64,000 nucleotides of DNA from Branchiostoma floridae (lineage: Eukaryota > Chordata > Leptocardii > Amphioxiformes > Branchiostomatidae), in assembly GCF_000003815.2 (NCBI RefSeq), contig NC_049994.1, positions 15,793,711 through 15,857,710 on the forward strand, in the 5' to 3' direction. The notes beneath the pieces were generated by a model, which was not told the origin of the DNA, made no database searches, and saw nothing but the letters and a program-made list of their open reading frames with translations. The position numbers and the translations under genes were made by a program. Shown piece after piece: positions 52,101 to 62,606 of the stretch. Position 1 is the first letter of the stretch. The number at the start of each line of letters is the position of its first letter.

Positions 52101-55043
52101 GCTAAGACGTCCATACGGACCTCATACGGACTTGAATGTATACGCACGTGTGAATCCACCTTTACACCTATGGCCTAGTGCACTATATCTTGGTTATCGA
52201 ACGTAATGCAACATACGTTCTGTAAAGCGCTCCCAACAAAAGTCATACACTCAAAGTTAAAAGTAGCAAAAACAGTAACGCAAATCACTTGTTCGTAGAA
52301 ACCCAAATTAACTTATATGCCATATGCAGTAGTGTAATGGTATGAGTAGGACTTAAATAACTCTAACTTTTAACACTGCAAGGAGCGGACGTGGTCGGCG
52401 TGAACTGCCAGTATGACCCGAACACCTGCCTGAAGACCATGGAGGCGATGAAGACCGAGCTGGACAAGCGGGGCCTCTCCTTTAACTTTTACTTTAACGT
52501 TAACTTTATCTAACTCACACTATGTACAAGGAGCGGACGTGGTCGGCGTGAACTGCCAGTATGACCCGAACACCTGCCTGAAGACTATGGAGGCGATGAA
52601 GACCGAGCTGGACAAGCGGGGCCTCTCCCCGTACCTAATGGTGCAGCCGCTGGGCTTTCACTGTCCAGAGGTGGAGAACGAAGACGAAGGGTACCAGATG
52701 TTACCGGAGTGTCCTTTTGGTAAGTACGAGAAAAGGTGGAGTCATTTTCATAAGTGCGAGTAGAGGTAGAGAACGAAGACGAAGGCTACCAGATGTTACC
52801 GGAGTGTCCTTTTGGTGAGTACGAGTAGACGCTTAAGGTGGTATCTCACTGCACTTGGGGCACGGTGCGGCACTGCTGGACAAGCGGGGCCTCTCCCCGT
52901 ACCTTATGCAGTAGCCGCTGGGCTTCCACTGTCCGGAGGTGGAGAACGAAGACGAGGGTTACCAGATGTTACCAGAGTGTCCGTTTGGTAAGTGTAGCAC
53001 AATGTACGAATAGAATCTTGGTGACACGACGTTTAGATAAACTTATCATGGGGAATGTTTGTAAACTTTTCTTTCAATCTATCAAGGTCATCAAAGAAGG
53101 CTGAAAAATGATATAAGCTTAGACAGACATGAGGTGAAATTAGCACAGAATTAAGGCATAGTTCTTGTCATGGTTGAGATTGCTTGCTACTCTAGTCTCC
53201 TTCAACAAATTTAAAGACGTCATATTATGTCCTTTCTTCAGCAGCATATTGTCTTTCACTTTACTGTATGGTGTTAGCGAATCTCTACGTCTATATCTGT
53301 ATCTATATAGTCAGAATGTTGTAATAGCTAAAAGAGGATCTGAATAAAGTCAAGTCAAAGTCAAAGAATAACACACCAGTTTAGGAGGTACGCGGCGCGG
53401 TAGCAACTGGTTCTATCACATTAACGACCTGTCACCCATAACCTTTGTACATCTGGCTGCAAACACGTGTACGTTTAATACAATCTATAGAGAGAGAATG
53501 CTCTCACTGTCACGTACTTGATGGCATGTGCGTATCACTGTCTCAAACAAAACAAATCATAACGGCAAAATTCATTATAGATAAGTTTGACACGACTTCC
53601 TTTTTGTTTGATACAAGTTCCTGTTTCTGTTCCCCAGCCCTGGAGCCCCGCCAGCTGACTCGGTTCGAAGCTCACGCCTTCGCCCGTGCGGCGTACGACC
53701 TGGGTGTGCGGTACATCGGCGGCTGCTGCGGGTTTGAACCGCACCACATCCGGGCCATATCGGAGGAGGTAGGTATTCCAATAGATACCAAACTGACGAC
53801 CTATCGAATGAACGAACGCGCTGCCAGCTCGACCATTGCACTGATCATTGTTTGTTTGAACCTTTATTGAATTGAACTTAATCTTTGATATTTAGTCATG
53901 AGAAGCTCAAATCGGCCCGCAGGCCGCTTTTCGTGGAGGTCATGACTAAAGAGATAATGCCAGAAGGGTCATAAACTGTACCAGAGAGAGATACAGATTA
54001 CATCATGCAAGTACTCACAAATCTATACAATCTCATAACATTGCAACATGTTTGAACGGCATCAATCTAATGAAAATGCCCCTACCGTACTTAGCATGGG
54101 TAGATCTTGATAGGTCGTTAACATAATGTTTAATGTTGACGTGCTGTCGTTGCGTGCTTTTCAGCTCTCTCCAGAGCGTGGTGGGAAACTCGGAGAAGCT
54201 AGTAAGAAACATGTTCCCTGGGGAGGAGCTCTGAAGAACAGCATGCTGGTACCCAACAGGACCAAGTAAGGATGTCTGCTCTTATCTTGCTGTTGTTTGT
54301 AATGCTATAATGATATGTACAATGCTTTTTTTCGAAAGATGTTTATTCGACGATGACGGTTAGAATCAGGGTAGAGCATTACAGGATACAACACAATTCA
54401 ATTAACCTGATACATTCTCTAAAGGGTCAGACGTTTCATACACGATCCAATTTCTTTTGTCAGAGACTGACTCGGATCTAGTATTGTACGCATATCTAAC
54501 AAAACTGTGTGTCCCTATTACTAAGTTCTTTACAGTCTTCTGATTGCTTACCTTAAGTTGCTCCTACCCTTCATCATCATCATCATTTGTCGACCCCTTG
54601 GGGGCAAGGGGCAGTCCATACCCTGCCAGCAGAGGTTGAGTCGCGTAAGATATAGTAGTAGTCGGAAAAATTACACTTACTATATATAGTAGTAGTCGGA
54701 AAACTTTCACTTACTATATCTTACGCGACTCAACCTCTGCTGGGAGAGCACCAGTCCATGCACTACTGTAGACCACACCAGTCTGTCTGCCATGGTCGCT
54801 CTCAGGTCCCCCTCGGCCGCGGCTAGCCTAATTTCCAGGCGTTGGGACGTCGGTAATATGACTACTAGAGCCGTAGAAATTGATTCGTCGAATGGGAAAT
54901 TATGATTTTACGGAACAGAGCATGTAACACATTTGCCCTCCCTCTACTTCCACAGGGGGAGTCGGCAGCACTGGGAGAAAACGAAGCCAGCCTCCGGTCG
55001 CCCTGGTTACCCGGATGTACAGCCTAAACTGATAAACCAGTGA
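49146..55043 (+). CDS. BHMT: Betaine-homocysteine S-methyltransferase
   Basis: Firm exons: 49730-49871, 50495-50613, 51227-51418, 51795-51942, 52531-52719, 53638-53768, 54165-54265 and 54956-55043. They join in one frame of 369 codons plus stop (human BHMT is about 406). The start is tentative: ATG at 49146 with donor after 49157 would add MAVL in phase 0. The enzyme transfers a methyl group from glycine betaine to homocysteine, giving dimethylglycine and methionine, in the cytosol. Motifs: [12 protein letters not shown] and [15 protein letters not shown] (homocysteine site), [30 protein letters not shown], zinc ligand Cys in VGVNCQYDP, and zinc ligands CC in [16 protein letters not shown]. 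The C-terminus [14 protein letters not shown] matches the family's end but stops soon after. Exon 4 (51227) and exon 6 (52531) are surrounded by partial tandem copies of themselves. It is divergent from the PhyH-type gene; the zinc site argues for an active enzyme. Confidence 0.93.
49475..49687. mobile_element. Palindromic MITE, family B copy 2
   Basis: It shares ATTGCAGTTTGAAACCACCG, ACGGATATTGGTCACTTCGC and GGTTAAAGGTGACCTA with the copy at 40122, in inverted pairs. It ends about 43 bp before the BHMT exon at 49730, so it may contribute to the branch-point region. Confidence 0.75.
50770..51060 (+). mobile_element. tRNA-derived SINE
   Basis: The B-box-like GGTGGGATCGAATCCTGCC is at about 50826. 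The body has TGTGCCCTTGGGAAAGACAT and CTTTCCTCACTTTCCTGG then a G/A-rich part. It matches the SINEs at 34805 and 23776 in layout. It lies in the BHMT intron before exon 51227. Confidence 0.75.
51400..51690 (+). repeat. Tandem copies of BHMT exon 4 end and donor
   Basis: The exon end GACTTCTTATTGGCCGAG with donor GTAAGTCACGTGG (51419) recurs with donors at 51459, 51548 and 51588, and in decayed form near 51622. A longer copy, 51490-51547, repeats AGATGGAGGCCTTCATAGAA and downstream bases almost perfectly. Another piece of the exon (GAGTACGCCAAGCAGATTGA) lies at 51643-51690. The frame stays open from exon 4 to the stop at 51631. Confidence 0.92.
52383..52988 (+). repeat. Partial tandem copies around BHMT exon 6
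   Basis: The true exon is 52531-52719. A copy of its acceptor and first 98 bp is at 52383-52480 (about 97 of 98 identical); it has no donor and would run into TAA near 52511. Copies of the exon's 3' end with donor lie at 52757-52811 (GTGAGT donor) and 52873-52988 (GTAAGT donor). The last contains an in-frame TAG (ATGCAGTAGCCG) and is preceded by a fragment like the MITE at 38446. Confidence 0.92.
53165..53375 (+). mobile_element. Possible non-LTR element 3' tail
   Basis: It ends in GATCTGAATAAAGTCAAGTC followed by AAAGTCAAAG, a tandem tail of the kind seen at 2552. No protein similarity was recognised. Confidence 0.35.
54626..54743. mobile_element. Palindromic MITE-like element, BHMT intron
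   Basis: Arms CCAGCAGAGGTTGAGTCGCG and complement pair over about 40 bp. The interior holds two direct copies of TATAGTAGTAGTCGGAAAA and CACTTACTATAT. It lies between the last two BHMT exons. Confidence 0.75.
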
Positions 55044-55189
55044 TTGATCAATAAGCCCTTTCGCACTTTTGAGTACGCATGCGCGGGAGACAAGAATTCC
55101 AGGTGATATATCAACTGAGGTGACTGCCTCTGATAAATCATGATTCTCTAAAGCCGATGAATCGTTGATGTGTTCACATATTTGCTTGA

Positions 55190-55195
55190 AATAAA
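55190..55195 (+). promoter_or_regulatory. Poly(A) signal of BHMT
   Basis: AATAAA lies 147 bp after the BHMT stop. On the other strand AATAAA occurs at 55258-55253 for the convergent orphan gene, so the two 3' ends meet or overlap here. Confidence 0.55.
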
Positions 55196-55502
55196 AGTAT
55201 CCTCAGGTCGACTGAAACGCTCATTGACAACACTGGAATTCCATTTGGAAACTTTATTGATTTTTCCACACCACAATAGTTTCGTTGTGACCAACTTCTT
55301 CAGGAGTTGGAATCAGACTGAGTCAATGATATGATAATCAGTACAAACTGTATATATGATGAAATGCAACATAAGATTATGTCTTTGTCAGGTTGTCGTC
55401 AGATATCAGAGTTCACAAAACATGAGATCCACTACATAAAACAGTTACATCTTAAATTCAAAAAGCTGAAGACCTTTGACTCGCAGAAAATATTATCATT
55501 AC

Positions 55503-57282
55503 TTAGTACATATCGAAGTCAGCTGGCGGGCCCCACCGAATCCCCCTATAATAGGATGGCGTGTCCCACTCGTTGCCATGGTAATTTACCCCCCAAAAGT
55601 CGTTTGGTCTGTCGTAATGTTCCGTTGGCTGTGTCGCAAAGCGGGAATATTGTCGTGAACGTTCGTCTTCTTGAGTTGGAAACGTGGACCAGGGGCCAGA
55701 TGAGGAAATGACGTCATGTCGTCTGTCAGGACTTGTATGGGAGTGTTCATAACCCCTGTGGTGTTCATCTACGCGGTAAGGTCCTCCTCTGTGGTTCTCT
55801 ACCTCAATAGCGTAGCTTCGAGATCTTTCTGAAGGCGCCACGTGATCTTGCGAACTCGAGCTCACATCAAATACAGAATCAAGCGTCGTCCTTCTGGGCC
55901 CGCCAACACTCTGAGGTTGTAGTCTCTCCACCCTCGTGTCACCATCTATGGCGCTCAGTTCGTTCCGTTTGAGTTTCCCGGGTTTCTGTTCCTTCCCGTT
56001 GCGAATAGTAGCCACTAGGCAGAGCACAAGCACGAACAAAGATATCCCTGCGCCACAGGTAATGGCGACATGCGCAAGGGTGTCCTTGTCGAATGAGAGG
56101 TCAGAGGTCGTGCCAGGAGTACCGATGGAAACTCTGCAAGTCGTGGAGTTTAACTGTTCTTCACTAACTGTGAACGTTGATGACGCATAACAGCAACTTA
56201 TCCTGTAGAACAACATTAAAACATTTAATAGTACGGAGCAGGTCATGGATAAAGGGTCGTCTTTTCTTGTCGAGTTATAATCAGTGAAAATCGTGAAACA
56301 ATCAGTGTCCCTGACCTGACCTGACCTGACCTGACCTGTTGAATGAATAATGATCCTATCTATTGCAGTCTGTTGTCTACTTCCTAAGCTATACCCTAAT
56401 CCTGCGACTTTGGGTATAGTATAGCAGTTTTATGAATAGACTTTAGCACCAAAGTATGGTATTGGATACCTCTACTGTAGACACAGTAAATGCCTATTGA
56501 TACAGCATAACATGTTGTGCTGCCCCTACGGCTGATTAATCAGCCTACGGCTGATTAAAAGGCTATGGGACAAACGAACGAACGAGACACGTCAAGGTTA
56601 CTAATATTTTGGGAAGTATATGACCCTCCTGTTGCATCATATTATTCATGAAAGACTATTACATATCAAAACAAACACAGAAGGCAAGGACATTCACAAA
56701 GAAACAAAGTATAACTTACTTGTATTGAACTGTTACCGTTCGGTTATTTTTTACTGTGTCGACAAGAACAAGTTGGTCGTTTCCATCAAAAAGTACGGCA
56801 GCGTTTTCAATGTTCGTGCTTATAATTGAAACTTCGACAATCCACGTTTCTTGGTTATTACAATCTGGGCTTCCAGGTGAGACGGTACAAGTCGCGCTGT
56901 TGTTTGTGTCGACGGTACACACGCTTTGGGCTGGGGTTGAAGTTTGCGGGGCGAACCTTGCGGCAATGGTCGATGTCGGGCTTGTTTGTCCTGTCGCGTT
57001 TGTAACGTTAGGCCCTACATGTAGGGTTGTTGTAACTTCAGAAGAATTTCTAGTCGTCTTCTCCATGGTTGTTTTCCCCGTCGTGGTTATAACGTTAGGC
57101 CCTAAATGTAGGGTTGTTGCAGCTGCAGACGAAACCATTGTCGTCTGCTCTACGGTTGAAAACGTTGTTGTTTCTGTGGTCGTACCTGTGGTCGTATTTT
57201 CTGTGGCCGTCTGTCCGACCGCCTTTCTCTTTCCTCCGTACAAGCAAAGCAGGTATAACAGCATACAGAACGGCCGATACAT
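55503..57282 (-). CDS. Orphan single-pass membrane protein with Thr-rich ectodomain
   Basis: Two exons (minus), 57282-56720 and 56202-55503, join in phase 2 to 420 residues. Hydrophobic N-terminus (MYRPFCMLLYLLCLYGG) is a likely signal peptide. Residues about 24-130 are mucin-like: Thr/Ser-rich with N-glycosylation sequons. They include two copies of TTLHxGPNV about 90 bp apart in DNA, so the segment grew by internal duplication. A Cys-containing region (VCTVDTNNSATCTVSPGSPDC) and a second sequon-rich part follow. One transmembrane helix (about 233-254, ITCGAGISLFVLVLCLVATI) precedes a polar cytoplasmic tail of about 166 residues rich in Tyr (SYAIEV, PYRV, QYSRF, HYDRP, SYYRGI). I recognise no domain family. 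It could be an adhesion or receptor-like surface protein; function is unknown. Tail-to-tail with BHMT. Confidence 0.8.
56300..56338. repeat. (TGACC)n pentamer repeat
   Basis: Five or six units of CTGAC/TGACC lie in the intron of the orphan membrane protein gene. A short CTACGGCTGATTAATCAGC duplication follows at about 56527. Confidence 0.85.
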
Positions 57283-57719
57283 CTTAAGAAGTTCAAACGT
57301 CTTAAGAACACGCAGAAGATTGCTCCTGTGGAAGGTGTTACGTCTTACTTCTTGTCTACGTTATCGTAACGTCCTGACAACACACTGATAAACCGTGAAC
57401 CGGCTTGCTCCGGAGCTTTGGCGAACTTAACACTGTAACTTAACAACGTTGATAAACTCGTTGGTAAGAAAAACCCACGGCCGCGTCACGCACCCATTCA
57501 CATGGTCTATTGACGGGTGCTGGGTTACACAAGTATCGTTACGTGTGGGATACATACAACTCCTTTGTAATGGATAACGGCCTTAAGAGCTGATTTGTAT
57601 CAAGTGACTACTGGCATTTGTCTAGTTGAAAATAATAGTTAGGAAAAGTGAATAATGTCCACATATATGTTTACCCGTCTCATTATCTGTAAAAAAACCT
57701 GATGTGTACATGAATAAGG

Positions 57720-57905
57720 CACAGTACCGTAACAGGCCGCTAGGAGTCCCAAAATCTGGTCGTTTTTAGGTCTCATCAAGACCTACCCACATACCGAATC
57801 TCAATCAATACAATCCATTTAGGCGTTCTTGAGTTATGCTGGTCTTCTACATACAAACATACAAACAAACGCTACCCAAAACATAGCCTTCTTGGCGAAG
57901 GTAAT
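57720..57905 (+). mobile_element. Fragment of the 1-kb element family seen at 28655
   Basis: GGCCGCTAGGAGTCCCAAAA, CATACCGAATCTCAATCAAT and GGCGTTCTTGAGTTAT correspond to 29528-29625 of the full copy. It ends CTTGGCGAAGGTAATAA. It lies upstream of the orphan gene. Confidence 0.65.
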
Positions 57906-57950
57906 AAGATGTAGGTTATTCAAAAGCATTATCTACACTGCACCCATCGG

Positions 57951-58350
57951 ATGACTGTTATTTTACATCGCCTGGTAAACATAATCCTAACAAGCTACCC
58001 TACACTAGACAGAACAAGCTACCCTACACTAGACAGAACAAGCTACCCTACACTAGACAGAACAAAAAAACTTGACCAGTTGCCAGCCCGCACTGCACGA
58101 TACGCTAAGAGCCCACTACCCTACCTTGTCCAGCTCTTGAATAGCACATTGTAATATCAATCAGAATGGTCAATCAGGATGTTTGTAACTGTTTGTACAT
58201 AATGTTATATATATATGTGCACGTTTGTGATTTTAACCTATCATTAAGTAAGATTTTTCAATGTACGTTGTACCTCTTAATGTACATGTAATTCAGCCAT
58301 CCGGCTGCTAAGTGTTCCAACAATAAACCCATTTATAAAACCCATTTATA
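57951..58350 (+). mobile_element. LINE 3' end with internal 24-bp tandem repeat
   Basis: The frame from about 57985 encodes three SYPTLDRT repeats (24-bp units CTACCCTACACTAGACAGAA plus CAAG) and then LPARTARYAKSPLPYLVQLL NSTL stop. The RTxRYxxSxxPYxxxLLN pattern resembles the end of a non-LTR reverse transcriptase ORF. A 3' UTR follows with ATTCAGCCATCCGGCTGCTA and AATAAACCCATTTATA. Confidence 0.55.
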
Positions 58351-58389
58351 CTACCCCGTAGAGGTATAACACGAACAAATTGCATAATC

Positions 58390-58712
58390 TTACGCTAGCC
58401 TTAGGGTGAAAAGGGAAACCCTTCCCAGAGGTTGACGTCATAAAATAGACCCTGGGTCAGTAGCTAAGTGAAGAAGGTTAACTCAGTTTCTGACTAACTA
58501 GCAACAGTGATAGTGCTAACTACACGAGAGTGTATACTATAATATAGTAATGTGCAGTTATCAATCGAAGACCACTTGGGTGAGTATTCTTAATGCTAGC
58601 CTTAGTGTCAAAAGGGAAATCCTTCCCAGAAGTTGACGTCATAAAGCAGACCCTGGGTCTGTGGTTAAGTGCTGAAGGTTAACTAACTTTCTGACTAACT
58701 AGCAAGAGTGGT
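58390..58712. repeat. 199-bp-period duplication containing TGACGTCA
   Basis: 58393-58515 and 58592-58712 are about 90% alike: GCTAGCCTTAG, AAAAGGGAAA, CCTTCCCAGA, GTTGACGTCATAAA, GACCCTGGGTC, GAAGGTTAACT and TTTCTGACTAACTAGCAA occur in both in order. Each copy has a palindromic CRE-like TTGACGTCAT. No coding frame. Confidence 0.8.
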
Positions 58713-59189
58713 GAAACCGTCACTACAAACGCCAGGTTCGCTCTGTCACGCCATGCATTAATGTCTGCAGACGATCAAGAACGTTGTAAGTACTTAAGGA
58801 AATTGACAAAGTAAAGCAAGGGGGCAGCTTTCTTGACGTAAGTACTCTACAGATCAGATCTGGGGTACTTTTAGACAAACTTAAAGAAAGAGGAGAGCGC
58901 CCTTTTGGTTGTTTCTTACTGATTTACTGCACAATTACCACATGGGTCTTTAGGTCCTGGATTTTGCGCCACATCACCTGACATAAGAAGTAGGGTGTGG
59001 ATACAGACATGAATCAGATTAACCCTGGTTACAACATGACAATCAGTCTTTCTACTGCCATTAATTGCAGATGCCTTCCGCACTGGAAGTCTTGTGCCGA
59101 AGTTACGTCCGCACTAGGTGTCCAGTGGTGACACGACTTCAGCACTGAAAAACTCCGAATCACCACTCCGAACCGAATCAATCCCTTTT

Positions 59190-60150
59190 TTGTACCTTCG
59201 CCCGGAAGGTTATGTTTTCGGGTCTGTCTGTCTATCTGTCTGTCTGTCTGTCTGTCTGTCTGCTTGAACTAATGAAAGATTATACAGTATTATAACACAA
59301 GAAGCATTTGCTTGATAGAGTTTTTCATCAATCAGTGACTGTTATTAAAGGTAAGCAAGTGTACCTCAAACGTATCGGCTACGCTAACATATCGCAAACG
59401 TATCGGCTTGGTGGTTACGATCTGGCGCGACTGGAGTAGATCGTAGCCACCAAGCCTATCTCATACACCGTCGAGATTATCGACCAAGAACCACGCAAAG
59501 CCCACAAGCAGTTCAAATTCAGTTTCAGTTTCAGTTTCAGTTTATTTATTTTACCAGGAATACATCTCAGGTCAGCGTAGTTGGAAGGTGCAAAGCTGAA
59601 TCGGAATGATGGCTGGGAGCTGCACAAGTCCTACTTACCCTTACTCCGGAAGGAGGCAGGGCGGGGGGCAGAAGATCCACGCAAGTCTTGACCTAGTTCT
59701 CGCAACTCTCGCGATAACTAGGTCGAGAAGGGCTGCACGAGCAACCTCCATGCACAGAGCTCCCTCATGGAGGTTGCTCGTGCAGCCCTCCAGCTCCATG
59801 GAGCGAGCTCTACGCACTCATGAATGCAAATACTTGGTTCTCGTCACCTTCATGAATTTTTTAGAACTCCATGGAAAGCTTCTCTCGTAGATTCAAGACA
59901 AACAAACGGGGACGGGCTAAATTAGTACTTTCAAATTGTTGGTAAGGCTCTATGGAGATATCGTAAATGACAAAAATACACAGAACGGAGAGCAGAGCGA
60001 GCAACCTCTACAAACTATGAATGTAAACATTTGGTTCACGTCACATTCAGTAAAACGGTGATAGGGCTCTATAAAGAGATATTGTAAACAAAAAACATAC
60101 ACAGAGCGGATAGCTGACCAAGCAGCGCTCCACGTACTCAGGCTAACCGT
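59190..60150. other. Repeat-rich stretch with hairpins
   Basis: It contains a CTGT microsatellite (59222-59262), a hairpin at 59404-59453 (GGCTTGGTGGTTACGATC / GATCGTAGCCACCAAGCC), a (TTTCAG)n tail at 59520-59545 that looks like the 3' end of a minus-strand LINE, a hairpin at 59690-59724 (GACCTAGTT / AACTAGGTC) and a strong hairpin at 59729-59787 (GGGCTGCACGAGCAACCTCC / complement). Related GAGCAACCTC and GGGCTCTATA motifs recur to 60080. No gene was seen. Confidence 0.6.
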
Positions 60151-61840
60151 ATGCTTTTCATGCCAAATGGCATTGCCTCAACAGAAGTATCGACGTAGCT
60201 TTTACAAATATCACGTACACCTCATATTTGTCGTCTTTTAGTATTGCTTTTAGGAAAATTGTGATAAGGAATATTTACAAACAGCTTGTTGCCATGAAAG
60301 CAAAGATACAAAATGCCTGTTATTGGAAACATATCGGACATATTCATATGTATTCAATAACAAGCAAGTGAAAAAGAATGACCAGCATGCAGTAACAACG
60401 GAGGAGGGTCCCCAGGCTACCCACGTCTTGCTACTGAATACAGCGAGAGAATTGGATCCCGTATGTGAAATAACTCGGTTCAGTACGTACGTAGTTGATG
60501 AAAAGTACGTGGGTGTTGAAATAAAAGTACATCATACATCAAACCCGAAGCTCAGCCCACGTCCAAAGACAAATAAAAGAATTTGGGCAAGTCCACTTTA
60601 CACATCCCAAGGGGGGGGGGGGGGGAGCTTTATGCCATAGGAGATTCTGACAAACAGCTTTTAATTTGCATTACAAAACCACTTTCATACATGAGATTTT
60701 CATTAGGATCCTAAAAAATAGACTAATCGTAATAAACAACATTTCATTACAACTATAAAGTACCCCTTTTGCTGGAGAGTAAAACCTTCCTACTGTATGT
60801 ATGTTTATTAATTACGACATTGTACAGCCGCCTACACATAACATCTCCATGCGATGAGTCACAGTTGCGCATCTGACGTCGGTTCGACGATCCGCTTCCA
60901 AAAACTTCACTGCAAGTACAAAATGTCTGAATTCATTTTTTTCGCATCTTCGTAGAAAAGAATTTAGTTTATGTTACTACATTAATACACTATTAAGTTA
61001 TGTTAACATCATTATGTTGCAATCCTACGTGCTTAGAGACGGTAATCTTATAGTTAAGAGTATACGATACACAGAAGAGAATCATTTGGAATGTACCGTG
61101 TACAATGTGTTTTTCCTTTAATGAAGGATCAAAATTGCTCAGATTAAGTAGCTTTATCTTATATATGATACCCCACTGCATAAGTTTACCCAAGAAGGTG
61201 ACGTTCCGTTAAGCACGTGTTATTACAAGCCTTAATTTTCCCCTCAAATAAAGACATGAAAATTATGACTAAATAACCTCCAGTTAGTAAAGAAACATGT
61301 CAGTATGTGATGAATCGTTACAATAACTCTAAGTAAGAACAACATGTCAGACACAACCCCTGCCACGACAACAAGTATAGCACTGATATATGTATCTAAG
61401 CACGGATATGAATTGTCTGGTACTAGAAGGTGGCTCGAGGGCTGGCTGATATACGTATAAATTGTTTGTTTTTTTGTGGGGTCTCAGTCAAGTGAATTGT
61501 TTTTTGTCTGCTCATGAACACGACAGTGACTCGTCTCTGAGCGACACACTCGACAACAACATGGTTTGATTGCTTCCATTTATGCAGACGCACCAAAGAC
61601 AACACTCGGGGCAGTTTCAAGTAAAGCTATTGCTGACGAAGACGTCACCATTTCTGCTCGACTGATTAAAACAGTACCTTTTTTATAGAAATAAGCCGTT
61701 CTCTGCTCGTACCTCTGCATACTAGATGTAGCGAAGGCAGGTTTTAGGGTCGCCAAAACTCAGCACCGAGCAGAGAAATACACCCAATACGTCTGATATT
61801 CCAGGCAGAAACCTCGGATTGGACTGGAGCAATCGGATCC
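60150..61840. other. Intergenic, no recognised feature
   Basis: A plus-strand frame at 60323-60640 is of unremarkable composition, ends in a G homopolymer (60610-60625) and has no splice or family support. The rest is AT-rich non-coding sequence. Confidence 0.5.
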
Positions 61841-61844
61841 ATCC

Positions 61845-62515
61845 AGCCACCATCCATCCATCTATCCGTCCGTCCATCCTCCCGTCCATCCCCCCATTCA
61901 TCTATCCATCCATCTATCCATCCATCGATCCATCCATCGATCCATCCATCTATCAATATATCCATCCATCCATCCACCCACCTATCTCTGTATCCATTTC
62001 ATTTTTCCATCCGTCCGGCCGTCCGTCCATCCATCCATCCATCCATCCATCATCCCTCCATCCATTCATCCATCCATCCATTAATCCCTCCATCCGTCCA
62101 TCCATCTATCCATCCATCAATCAAATCATCCCTCCCATCCTCCCCCCCACCTACCTCTGGATCCAATCCATTTTTTCCCCTCCCGCCCGGCGTCCCATCC
62201 ATCCATCCATCCATTNNNNNNNNNNNNNNNNNNNNNNNNNNNNNNNNNNNNNNNNNNNNNNNNNNNNNNNNNNNNNNNNNNNNNNNNNNNNNNNNNNNNN
62301 NNNNNNNNNNNNNNNNNNNNNNNNNNNNNNNNNNNNNNNNNNNNNNNNNNNNNNNNNNNNNNNNNNNNNNNNNNNNNNNNNNNNNNNNNNNNNNNNNNNN
62401 NNNNNNNNNNNNNNNNNNNNNNNNNNNNNNNNNNNNNACATACGAAACCAGTCCCAACGCCGCCAAGTCTAAACGAATCCATCCATCCATCCATCCATCC
62501 ATCCATCCATCCAAA
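61845..62515. repeat. (CCAT)n microsatellite interrupted by an assembly gap
   Basis: Long degenerate runs of ATCC/CCAT occur at 61845-62215 and 62476-62513, on both sides of the N run. All long open frames here, on either strand, are translations of the tetranucleotide. Confidence 0.95.
62216..62437. other. Assembly gap, 222 N
   Basis: Unsequenced bases in a CCAT repeat. The real length may differ from 222. Confidence 0.99.
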
Positions 62516-62606
62516 GTTTGCAATGAATATTTTGCCAAGCATTAATTGTCAGACAGGAAGCTAAAAACACACCAAGAACCGCCATAGCAGAATATTCAGA
62601 GGAAGT

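Noticed and set aside
56756-57388. 210-codon plus-strand frame opposite the orphan gene
   Set aside because: It is the antisense of the Thr-rich exon at 57282-56720, which has signal peptide, matching splice phase and a TM-encoding second exon; the Val-rich antisense frame is a composition shadow.
60323-60640. Candidate 105-residue protein gene
   Set aside because: No family motif, no splice context, ends in a poly-G run, and it lies in a repeat-rich intergenic region.
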